Assembly: GCA_964640525.1 (NCBI GenBank)
Contig: CAZXGS010000107.1
Span: 1 to 5,017, forward strand
Origin: SZAS-103 sp964640525
Lineage (GTDB): Bacteria; Pseudomonadota; Gammaproteobacteria; Xanthomonadales; Xanthomonadaceae
DNA length: 5,017 nt
Reading direction: 5' to 3'
The translations under genes were made by a program, and so were the position numbers. The notes below the pieces were generated by a model. That model saw only the letters and a program-made list of their open reading frames with translations. It had not been told where the DNA came from and did not search any database. Within the stretch, counting starts at the first letter, position 1; each line of letters opens with the position of its first letter. Positions 1 to 4,935 of the stretch are shown in pieces.

Positions 1-128
1 GCCTGTTCGCACCCAGTTCGGCGGCGCTGGACGCCCTGGCGGCAATCGACCCGGACGAGCTGACCCCGCGCCAGGCACTGGAAGCGCTGTACCGCTTGCA
101 GGCGTTGCACCGGCAGAGCGCCACCTGA
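1..128 (+). CDS. mutS: DNA mismatch repair protein MutS, C-terminal fragment
   Basis: This is the 3' end of a gene that begins outside the window. The first whole codon is at position 3, and 41 residues are readable before a TGA at 126-128. The peptide contains AAIDPDELTPRQALEALYRL, which closely matches the conserved extreme C-terminus of MutS (E. coli form: LDPDSLTPRQALEWIYRLK). In the family this segment follows the ABC-type ATPase domain, in the C-terminal region that mediates oligomer contacts. MutS recognises mismatches and recruits MutL. The short tail after the motif (about 9 residues) is poorly conserved. The gene is convergent with hslR, with 167 bases between the two stop codons, so it is not part of the ribosomal operon. 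The family assignment rests on this short conserved motif only; the catalytic domains lie outside the window. Confidence 0.9.
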   Translation, partial: LFAPSSAALDALAAIDPDELTPRQALEALYRLQALHRQSAT

Positions 129-255
129 CCCAGACGGCCTCGCCGCGAAGATCGAATCCGGAAGGTGATGCCCGACCACCCGGGCTGCGCAAGGCCGCAG
201 GTCATCGACGCCATCGCAGGGTCTTGCGTGCGTCGCATGCAGCCGCGATCGATGA

Positions 256-272
256 GTTGCGCTGGGCGCAAC
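256..272. terminator. Hairpin between convergent mutS and hslR (possible bidirectional terminator)
   Basis: A perfect 7-bp inverted repeat (GTTGCGC at 256-262 with GCGCAAC at 266-272) is separated by a 3-base loop. It lies in the gap between two genes that end facing each other, where a shared terminator is expected. Neither side has a run of T, so it is not a canonical intrinsic terminator. It could instead mark 3' ends made by Rho and trimming. A weaker 5-bp hairpin lies at 185-200 in the same gap. Nothing else was recognised in 129-295. Confidence 0.4.
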
Positions 273-295
273 CCATCCTGCGCGGCGCCCCTACC

Positions 296-703
296 TCACA
301 TCGCATCGATGTCGCCGAGGGCACGAAGCAACCGCCTGGCGCGCTTGTCGGGCTTGCTCTCGGGTGGGCGGTAACCGGTCGCTTCGGCGCGTCGCTGCGC
401 ACGCACCAACTCGCGCGCCTGCCTGGAGGCGTCGCCTTCGTGGTACAGCGCTTGCGCCACCGGCGCCGGGCCGCGCTGCACGGACAGCGCCCGGACTTCG
501 ACCTGGAAGATCTCCTCGCCGCGCACGATATGCAACTGCGCGCCCACGCGCACCGCCGCCGACGGCTTGCGCGGCTGGCCATCGACCGCCACCCGGCCGG
601 CCACCACTGCCTGCCTGGCCAGGGCTCGGGTCTTGAAGAAACGTGCCGCCCACAGCCAGGCATCGAGGCGGACTTCAGCGGCGGCAGGCGCGATGTCGCT
701 CAT
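296..703 (-). CDS. hslR: Heat shock protein 15 (Hsp15), S4-domain ribosome-rescue RNA-binding protein
   Basis: The 135-residue product is close to the 133 residues of E. coli HslR. Residues 10-29 (VRLDAWLWAA followed by RFFKTRALA) are the family signature and open an S4-type RNA-binding fold covering about residues 10-70. The C-terminal third is strongly basic, with KPDKRARR near 117-124 matching the RRPDKKERR tail of E. coli Hsp15. Known members bind free 50S subunits that carry peptidyl-tRNA after abortive dissociation and help release the stalled chain; they are heat-induced in E. coli. The ATG at 701-703 places the S4 signature at the usual distance from the N-terminus. No convincing Shine-Dalgarno precedes it. 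The gene lies 124 bases downstream of rplS on the same strand and may be separated from it by a terminator-like hairpin. I found no confident promoter or heat-shock (sigma-32) promoter in that gap, so read-through from rplS is possible. Confidence 0.95.
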   Translation of the reverse strand: MSDIAPAAAEVRLDAWLWAARFFKTRALARQAVVAGRVAVDGQPRKPSAAVRVGAQLHIVRGEEIFQVEVRALSVQRGPAPVAQALYHEGDASRQARELVRAQRRAEATGYRPPESKPDKRARRLLRALGDIDAM

Positions 704-782
704 GGCCGGGCCGCTGTGTCGATGCCGGCAGCGGCCGTTGCGGCACCAGGCTCAACGGCTTGCACGCGGCCCGGAAAGCACA

Positions 783-802
783 ACGGCCGCATGCGCGGCC
801 GT
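783..802 (-). terminator. Terminator-like GC hairpin downstream of rplS
   Basis: On the - strand an 8-bp perfect stem (ACGGCCGC / GCGGCCGT) encloses a four-base loop GCAT. It is followed by TGTGCTTTCC, a short and imperfect T-containing tail (782 down to 773). It starts 25 bases after the rplS stop, a natural place for the operon terminator. The weak U-tract makes full termination uncertain. Its upstream arm also pairs with a second upstream sequence (see findings). Confidence 0.55.
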
Positions 803-827
803 CTGCATCCATCCACGCAGGACGGCC

Positions 828-1238
828 TTATTCGGCTGCCGACTCGGCGGCAGCCTTGGCCACGGCGGCCTTGGCCTTGGCGGCGGCATTGCCGGCCAGA
901 TCCTCGCGGATGCGCGCGGCCTTGCCCTCGAGATCGCGCAGGTAATACAGCTTGCTCGAACGCACGCGACCGCGGCGCTTGACCTCGACCGAATCGATGC
1001 TCGAACTATGCGACTGGAACACGCGCTCGACGCCGAAGCCGTGCGAGATCTTGCGCACCGTGAAGGCCGAATTCAGGCCCCGGTTGCGCTTGGCAATCAC
1101 CACGCCCTCGTAAGCCTGCACGCGCTCACGATTGCCTTCCTTGACCTTGACGTTGACGACGACGGTGTCGCCGGGCCCGAAGTCGGGCAGCTGGCGCTGC
1201 ATCTGCGCAGCTTCGAATTCCTGGATGAGCTTGTTCAT
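828..1238 (-). CDS. rplS: Large-subunit ribosomal protein L19 (bL19)
   Basis: The 136-residue product is a ribosomal protein placed at the interface of the 50S and 30S subunits near bridge B8. The start MNKLIQEFEAAQ is typical of the family. It is followed by the SH3-like core with PGDTVVVNVKVKEG (22-35), RVQAYEGVVIAKR (39-51), SAFTVRKISHGFGVERVF (57-74) and the RGRVRSSKLYYLRD motif (89-102). The ATG at 1236-1238 was chosen because it begins the conserved N-terminus; an in-frame opening extends upstream to 1319 but encodes unrelated residues. The C-terminus after residue 112 is an Ala/Lys-rich tail of about 24 residues that E. coli L19 (115 residues) lacks; such tails occur in xanthomonad L19. 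No Shine-Dalgarno is evident. The 199-base gap after trmD holds a hexamer repeat, a candidate promoter and leader hairpins, so the gene may be transcribed and controlled partly on its own. Confidence 0.98.
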   Translation of the reverse strand: MNKLIQEFEAAQMQRQLPDFGPGDTVVVNVKVKEGNRERVQAYEGVVIAKRNRGLNSAFTVRKISHGFGVERVFQSHSSSIDSVEVKRRGRVRSSKLYYLRDLEGKAARIREDLAGNAAAKAKAAVAKAAAESAAE

Positions 1239-1260
1239 GGCACGGATACCGTTCGAGGGT

Positions 1261-1285
1261 TGCGGGCTTCCCACCCGCAGGAAGC
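1261..1285 (-). promoter_or_regulatory. rplS leader with two overlapping, mutually exclusive hairpins
   Basis: On the - strand the leader can form GCTTCC (1285-1280) paired with GGAAGC (1271-1266), with an 8-base loop. Alternatively TGCGGG (1279-1274) can pair with CCCGCA (1266-1261), with a 7-base loop. The two 6-bp stems share position 1266, and the second uses the first one's loop, so both cannot form fully at once. The element lies 23-47 bases before the rplS start and just downstream of a -10-like box. It could be a translational or attenuation control element. The base pairing is seen directly; the function is inferred. Confidence 0.35.
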
Positions 1286-1290
1286 TGCGC

Positions 1291-1319
1291 AGTATAGCGA
1301 ACGACGTGCGGTTTTGCAT
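1291..1319 (-). promoter_or_regulatory. Candidate sigma-70 promoter for rplS
   Basis: A TATACT hexamer on the - strand (1296-1291) matches the TATAAT consensus in 5 of 6 positions. Seventeen bases upstream is ATGCAA (1319-1314), only 3 of 6 to TTGACA, so the -35 is weak. Transcription would start near 1284, giving a leader of about 46 bases that begins at the overlapping hairpins. An internal promoter would allow L19 to be made in excess of TrmD, which is expected because L19 is stoichiometric with ribosomes. Confidence 0.45.
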
Positions 1320-1320
1320 A

Positions 1321-1348
1321 GCCTGCCTGTGCCTGTGCCTGAGCCTGA
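1321..1348. repeat. Short tandem hexamer repeat in the trmD-rplS gap
   Basis: Four adjacent hexamers are read on the + strand: GCCTGT at 1325-1330 and 1331-1336, then GCCTGA at 1337-1342 and 1343-1348. They are preceded by a partial GCCT at 1321-1324. On the transcribed strand they read as CAGGC-containing units. The run lies just upstream of the candidate rplS promoter -35 region. It is short, and its copy number might vary by polymerase slippage. Confidence 0.75.
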
Positions 1349-1437
1349 ATTGCGTGGAGGGGCCGATTCAGCGATCCAGCCGCTGCCGCGCGCAGGCCAG
1401 CGCCCGCCGGCTGCCTGGCGATCGACGCCGGCCATGC

Positions 1438-2211
1438 TCAATTGCCATCGTCCGCGGCAGGCGGTTGCGCCAGCGCCGCCAGCCAGTCGCGCCGATAGCT
1501 TGCAAGCAGGGCTCGGTCGGCCTCGTCCATGCTCATCCGCGCCAGCAGGTCCGGGCGCCGCAGCCACGTCCTCCCCAGCGATTGTTGCCGCCGCCAGCGG
1601 GCGATCGCGGCGTGGTCGCCCGACAGCAGCACCGCGGGAACGCCAGCCGTCCCCGCGGATTCCGATCGGGTGTAATGCGGGCAATCGAGCAGGCCATCCT
1701 CGAACGAATCCTGACGCGCCGAATCGGCATCGTTGAGCGCGCCCTCCTGCAGGCGGCCGATGGCGTCGATCAGCACCGCTGCGCCCAACTCGCCGCCGGA
1801 CAGAACGTAATCGCCAATCGAGATTTCCTCGTCCACTTCGTGCGCGATCAGGCGCTCGTCGATGCCCTCGTAACGTCCGCACAGCAGCAACAGCCGCGGC
1901 AATGCCGCCAGCCGGCGCACCGTCGCCTGGGTCAGCCGCTCGCCTTGCGGGCTCAGATGGATCACCGGCGCCGTCGCTCCGGCGGCGCGCGCGGCAACCA
2001 GACATGCGCGCAACGGCTCGACCATCATCAGCATGCCCGGCCCACCACCGAACGGGCGCTCATCGACGCGGCGATAGTTGCCGCTGGCGTAATCGCGCGG
2101 ATTCCAGCACCGGATGTCGATCAGGCCACGCTCGCGCGCCCGCCCGACCACGCCGATGCGCGCGCTGTGGTCGATGAAGTCGGGAAACAGGGTGAGGACG
2201 TCCAGGCGCAT
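1438..2211 (-). CDS. trmD: tRNA (guanine-37-N1)-methyltransferase
   Basis: The 257-residue enzyme (E. coli: 255) is a SPOUT-class methyltransferase. It uses S-adenosylmethionine to methylate N1 of G37, next to the anticodon, in tRNAs with G36, which prevents +1 frameshifting. The N-terminus MRLDVLTLFPDF is canonical. RPFGGGPGMLMMVEPL (52-67), LLLLCGRYEGIDERL (107-121) and SIGDYVLSGGELGA (131-144) make up the knotted cofactor-binding core. In DSFEDGLLDCPHYTR (168-182), D168 and D176 align with E. coli D169 and D177, and R153 with R154, so the catalytic set looks intact. The linker after PHYTR reads SESAGTAG where E. coli-like enzymes have a Pro-Glu-containing segment; this is a modest departure in a flexible region. 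The ATG at 2209-2211 gives the standard N-terminus, with only a weak GGA upstream. A 210-base gap with a hairpin and tandem repeats separates it from rimM. Confidence 0.99.
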   Translation of the reverse strand: MRLDVLTLFPDFIDHSARIGVVGRARERGLIDIRCWNPRDYASGNYRRVDERPFGGGPGMLMMVEPLRACLVAARAAGATAPVIHLSPQGERLTQATVRRLAALPRLLLLCGRYEGIDERLIAHEVDEEISIGDYVLSGGELGAAVLIDAIGRLQEGALNDADSARQDSFEDGLLDCPHYTRSESAGTAGVPAVLLSGDHAAIARWRRQQSLGRTWLRRPDLLARMSMDEADRALLASYRRDWLAALAQPPAADDGN

Positions 2212-2258
2212 GGGTCGATCCGGATGAGCAGTCGGGAATCATGGGCCAGTCGAGAAAG

Positions 2259-2288
2259 GAGGTCAGGACTTGCCCCGATCCCGACCTC
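2259..2288 (-). promoter_or_regulatory. Hairpin with short T-rich tail in the rimM-trmD gap (possible terminator or attenuator)
   Basis: In the - strand transcript, 2288-2279 (GAGGTCGGGA) pairs with 2268-2259 (TCCTGACCTC). This is a 10-bp stem with a single G-U wobble around a 10-base loop. It is followed by CTTTCTCG (2258-2251). It sits 47 bases before the trmD start codon. The tail holds only three consecutive T, so it is either a leaky terminator or an attenuator, or a stabilising structure for the processed trmD mRNA. The pairing is seen directly; the role is inferred. Confidence 0.4.
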
Positions 2289-2391
2289 GGCAAGCAGGAG
2301 AACGCACGCGCCATCGGCGTTGCGCGTCGTCAATTTCGCGCCGCCACGCCCGCTTTACCAGCGCAGTTGGCGCGCCGCCACAAGGTTCTGC

Positions 2392-2423
2392 CCTCTGTCC
2401 TCTGTCCTCTGTCCTCTGTCCTC
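2392..2423. repeat. Heptamer tandem repeat (CCTCTGT) at the rimM 3' end
   Basis: Four perfect consecutive copies of CCTCTGT on the + strand begin at 2392, 2399, 2406 and 2413. A partial fifth copy (CCTC, 2420-2423) runs into the rimM stop codon at 2422-2424. On the transcribed strand the units read GAGGACA, so the mRNA has a GAGG motif every 7 bases immediately after the rimM stop. A perfect 7-base periodicity outside codon structure in a compact operon is not expected by chance and suggests slippage expansion or a dispersed repeat family. Confidence 0.9.
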
Positions 2424-2997
2424 AGAACTCCGGATCCCAATCCACCACGATGCGGCGGCTGTCGAAATCCACCGAGACCAGGTGTGGCTGCACGAACGGC
2501 AGCAATCGCTCGCGCTCGCCGCGAACCACCATCACATGGTTGGCGCCGGTATCGAACAGATGATCGACCTTGCCGAAGGCCAGGCCTTCCAGATTGACCA
2601 CATCCAGCCCTTCCAGATCGACCCAGTAGTATTCGCCGGGCCTGGGCGGCGGCAAGGCGCTGCGCGGCACGGAAATCTCGTAGCCGGCCCAGTTCTGGGC
2701 GGCATCGCGATCGCTCACGCCGGGAATGGTCGCGACCACCGCATCGCCGTGGCAACGCCCGCGCACGCCGGCCAGCCGCGAGGTATCGGGCGCGCGCACC
2801 AGTGTCCACGGTTGGTAGCGGAAAATGGCATCGAGCGGATCGGTCCACGATTCGATGCGCAGTTCGCCGCGCACACCGAACGCGCCGGTGATGCGGCCGA
2901 GCGCGACCGTGCGCGCGCCGGCGCCACCGACGGCACTGGCGATGGACCCGCCTGCACCGACGGCCGGTTCGATCGGGGGCGTCTTCGCCGCGCTCAT
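2422..2997 (-). CDS. rimM: Ribosome maturation factor RimM
   Basis: The 191-residue product is a 30S assembly factor that binds the ribosomal protein S19 region and helps fold the 16S rRNA 3' (head) domain. The N-terminal RimM barrel begins at TVALGRITGAFGVRGELRIESW (30-51) and runs to about residue 112. The C-terminal PRC-barrel has the signature GEYYWVDLEGL (121-131), including the adjacent Tyr pair at 123-124 that is important in E. coli, and ends with IVVDWDPEF. The ATG at 2995-2997 is the only plausible start between the conserved core and the rpsP end; no in-frame GTG or ATG lies between residue 1 and the core. It leaves a 29-residue Gly/Ala/Ser/Pro-rich leader that most RimM proteins (about 170-180 residues) lack. 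A GTG at 3025-3027 would lengthen it further. There is no clear Shine-Dalgarno, and rpsP ends 80 bases upstream. RimM and S16 act in the same 30S pathway, which fits their pairing. Confidence 0.97.
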   Translation of the reverse strand: MSAAKTPPIEPAVGAGGSIASAVGGAGARTVALGRITGAFGVRGELRIESWTDPLDAIFRYQPWTLVRAPDTSRLAGVRGRCHGDAVVATIPGVSDRDAAQNWAGYEISVPRSALPPPRPGEYYWVDLEGLDVVNLEGLAFGKVDHLFDTGANHVMVVRGERERLLPFVQPHLVSVDFDSRRIVVDWDPEF

Positions 2998-3077
2998 CCG
3001 CGCGCACGCCGGCTTGCACGACGGCACGCGCGCGCCGTGCCAAGGCTGGACCGCGCGTCCGGCGCGGCCCGCATGGA

Positions 3078-3335
3078 TCAGGCCGCGGCCTTGGTGGCAG
3101 TGGCTTCCTTGAGCAGCAAGGCGACCTTGTCGCTGAGCTGCGCGCCATGATCGACCCAGTGCTGGACACGGGCCAGATCGAGTTCGAGGCGCTTGTCGTT
3201 GCCGCTGGCAATCGGGTTGAAGTAGCCCAGGCGCTCCAGCGAACGGCCATCGCGCTTGTTGCGATGGTCGGTGGCGACGATGTGGTAGAACGGACGCTTC
3301 TTGGCGCCGCCGCGGGAAAGACGGATCTTGACCAT
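3078..3335 (-). CDS. rpsP: Small-subunit ribosomal protein S16 (bS16)
   Basis: The 85-residue product is nearly the size of E. coli S16 (82). It opens with MVKIRLSRGGAKKRPFYHIV, the family signature for this 16S rRNA-binding protein. It continues with RNKRDGRSLERLGYFNPIAS (25-44) and RVQHWVDHGAQLSDKVALLLKE (56-77), all conserved. S16 is needed for early folding of the 30S body. The ATG at 3333-3335 begins the conserved sequence; the frame is open 12 codons further upstream but with unrelated residues. A modest GAGAA Shine-Dalgarno-like motif (3345-3341) lies 5 bases before the start. The ffh stop is 152 bases upstream, and that gap contains a promoter-like pair of hexamers, so rpsP may head its own transcript as well as being read through from ffh. 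Confidence 0.99.
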   Translation of the reverse strand: MVKIRLSRGGAKKRPFYHIVATDHRNKRDGRSLERLGYFNPIASGNDKRLELDLARVQHWVDHGAQLSDKVALLLKEATATKAAA

Positions 3336-3394
3336 GGTGATTCTCGTTGGGGTTGTCGCACCGACCGGCATCGACGCACGGCGGCAAGCTGTTC

Positions 3395-3424
3395 AGAATA
3401 GCAGATGCTGGCGAAGAACTCCAA
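3395..3424 (-). promoter_or_regulatory. Candidate sigma-70 promoter for rpsP
   Basis: On the - strand TTGGAG (3424-3419) is followed after 18 bases by TATTCT (3400-3395). The -10 matches consensus in 4 of 6 positions and the -35 in 3 of 6 (the key TTG is present). The predicted start near 3388 would leave a leader of about 53 bases before rpsP. The region is AT-richer than its surroundings, which supports the call, but both hexamers are imperfect. Confidence 0.4.
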
Positions 3425-3458
3425 GGCCAGCCCGGCGCGACCATCCGTCATGGATGCG

Positions 3459-3487
3459 TCGCCGCGCAATTCCTGCCGTCGCGGCGA
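3459..3487 (-). terminator. Hairpin abutting the ffh stop codon
   Basis: A perfect 8-bp inverted repeat (TCGCCGCG at 3487-3480 with CGCGGCGA at 3466-3459 on the - strand) encloses a 13-base loop. It begins at the base immediately after the ffh TAA. No T-run follows. It resembles a 3'-end-protecting or Rho-trimmed hairpin rather than a true intrinsic terminator, and could reduce read-through into rpsP. Confidence 0.4.
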
Positions 3488-4876
3488 TTACTGCGCCGGC
3501 GGCCCGAAACCCTGGAAGCCGCCCGGCCCGCCCTTGCCCATCACGCCCTTGAGCTGGCGCATGATGCCGCGCGCGCCGAACATCGACAGCTTGGTCATCA
3601 TCTTTTCCATCTGCATGTACTGCTTCATCAGCCGGTTGACGTCCTGCACCGAGGTGCCGGAGCCGCGGGCGATGCGGGCACGGCGCTGGCCATTGATCAA
3701 GTCCGGATGCCGGCGCTCTTTTTTCGTCATCGAATTGATGATGGCGATCATCCGCGGCACTTCCTTGCCGGAGATCTGGCCCTTGACGGCATCGGGCACG
3801 CTGGCAAGGCCGGGCAGCTTGTCCATCAAGGCGCCGACGCCACCCATGTTCTGCATCTGTTCGAGCTGATCGCGCATGTCCGAGAAGTCGAACTTCTTGC
3901 CCTTGGCGACTTTCTCGGCGAGCTTTTGCGCCTTGTCCTTGTCGACCTTCTGCTCGACCTGCTCGACCAGCGAGAGCACGTCGCCCATGTCGAGGATGCG
4001 GCCGGCGGCGCGATCGGGGTGGAAGACGTCGAGGCCCTCGGGCTTTTCGCCGACGCCGATGAACTTGATCGGCTTGCCGGTGATGTAGCGCACCGACAGC
4101 GCCGCGCCGCCGCGGGCATCACCGTCGGTCTTGGTGAGCACCACGCCGGTCAGCGGCAGCGCATCGTGAAAGGCCTTGGCGGTGGTAGCGGCATCCTGAC
4201 CGGTCATCGAGTCGACCACGAACAGCGTCTCGACCGGATGGATGGCCGCGTGCAACTGCTTGATCTCGTCCATCATCGCCGCATCGATGGCGAGGCGACC
4301 GGCGGTATCGACGATCAACACATCGGCAAAACTCTTGCGCGCGTCGTCGATGGCCGACTGCACGATGGCGATGGGTTTCTGGCTCGCGTCGGAGGGGTGG
4401 AACAGCGCGCCGACCTGGCCGGCCAGGGTCTGCAACTGCGCGATCGCGGCCGGACGATAGATGTCGGCGGAGACCACCATCACCTTCTTCTTGCGCCGCT
4501 CCTTGAGGTGCTTGGCGAGTTTGGCGACGGTCGTCGTCTTGCCCGCACCCTGCAGGCCCGCCATCAGGATGATCGCCGGCGCCGGCACGTTGAGTTGCAG
4601 GTCGCTGGCGGCCGAGCCCATCACCGCCGCCAGTTCGTCGCGCACCACCTTCACCAGCGCCTGCCCGGGCGTGAGCGACTTCAGCACTTCGTGCCCGATC
4701 GCACGCACCTTGATGCGTTCGATCAGCGCCTTGACCACCGGCAGCGCGACGTCGGCTTCCAGCAGCGCCACGCGGACTTCACGCAGGGCGTCGCGGATGT
4801 TGTCTTCGGTCAGCCGACCCTTGCCGCGCAGGCGATTGATGGTGTCGGAAAGGCGCTGGGTCAACGACTCGAACAT
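3488..4876 (-). CDS. ffh: Signal recognition particle protein Ffh (SRP54 GTPase)
   Basis: The 462-residue product is close to the 453 of E. coli Ffh. With 4.5S RNA it forms the SRP, which binds signal sequences on translating ribosomes and delivers them to FtsY at the inner membrane. The N-terminal helical domain starts MFESLTQRLSDTINRLRGKG with the conserved ALLEADVALPVV (37-48). The GTPase G domain follows, with P-loop GLQGAGKTT (107-115), DIYRPAA (138-144), DTAGR (190-194) and TKTDGDARGG (248-257). The methionine-rich M domain (about 330-445) includes the RNA-binding stretch SGTSVQDVNRLMKQYMQMEKMM (406-427). The tail is Gly/Pro-rich, as is usual. The ATG at 4874-4876 gives the canonical N-terminus. 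The upstream 12 bases show no Shine-Dalgarno, although a good -10 box precedes it. It is the promoter-proximal gene of the six on this strand. Confidence 0.99.
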   Translation of the reverse strand: MFESLTQRLSDTINRLRGKGRLTEDNIRDALREVRVALLEADVALPVVKALIERIKVRAIGHEVLKSLTPGQALVKVVRDELAAVMGSAASDLQLNVPAPAIILMAGLQGAGKTTTVAKLAKHLKERRKKKVMVVSADIYRPAAIAQLQTLAGQVGALFHPSDASQKPIAIVQSAIDDARKSFADVLIVDTAGRLAIDAAMMDEIKQLHAAIHPVETLFVVDSMTGQDAATTAKAFHDALPLTGVVLTKTDGDARGGAALSVRYITGKPIKFIGVGEKPEGLDVFHPDRAAGRILDMGDVLSLVEQVEQKVDKDKAQKLAEKVAKGKKFDFSDMRDQLEQMQNMGGVGALMDKLPGLASVPDAVKGQISGKEVPRMIAIINSMTKKERRHPDLINGQRRARIARGSGTSVQDVNRLMKQYMQMEKMMTKLSMFGARGIMRQLKGVMGKGGPGGFQGFGPPAQ

Positions 4877-4908
4877 GGCCGTGGAATGCTGCGGAAGGAA
4901 GGGCGCGG

Positions 4909-4935
4909 ATTATAGCGCATGGGCCCGAGAGCCAA
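4909..4935 (-). promoter_or_regulatory. Sigma-70 promoter for ffh
   Basis: A perfect TATAAT lies on the - strand at 4914-4909. TTGGCT (4935-4930, 4 of 6 to TTGACA) is 15 bases upstream, a short spacing, so the exact -35 is less certain than the -10. Transcription would begin near 4902, about 26 bases before the ffh ATG. This is the best promoter-like sequence in the window and is well placed to drive the whole - strand block. Confidence 0.65.

Noticed and set aside
165..374. A 69-codon + strand frame in the mutS-hslR gap
   Set aside because: It overlaps the hslR 3' end and the convergent hairpin, with Arg/Ser/Cys-rich composition and no ribosome-binding site.
567..1736. A 389-codon + strand frame opposite hslR, rplS and trmD
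   Set aside because: It lies antisense to three recognised genes and runs through the hexamer repeat; no recognisable protein features.
2121..2333. Small - strand frames starting at 2333 (TTG) and 2314 (ATG) as a possible leader peptide before trmD
   Set aside because: Both run far into trmD in the wrong frame, lack a Shine-Dalgarno and show no conserved sequence.
2328..2333. TTGACG on the - strand as a trmD promoter -35 box
   Set aside because: No acceptable -10 hexamer lies 15-19 bases downstream; that stretch is entirely GC-rich.
1132..3150. A 672-codon open frame on the + strand across trmD, rimM and both spacers
   Set aside because: It crosses several real genes and noncoding repeats, its composition is Arg/Ala/Gln-rich, and it has no domain. 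It is a GC-driven shadow.
2330..3469. A 379-codon - strand frame overlapping rpsP and rimM in another frame
   Set aside because: The rpsP and rimM frames encode clear conserved proteins. This frame reads Arg-rich nonsense and ends through the heptamer run.
3347..4915. A 522-codon open frame on the + strand lying opposite ffh
   Set aside because: It mirrors the ffh codons. The His/Leu/Asp/Gly-rich translation has no family motif, and ffh is unmistakable on the other strand. High GC suppresses stop codons in antisense frames.
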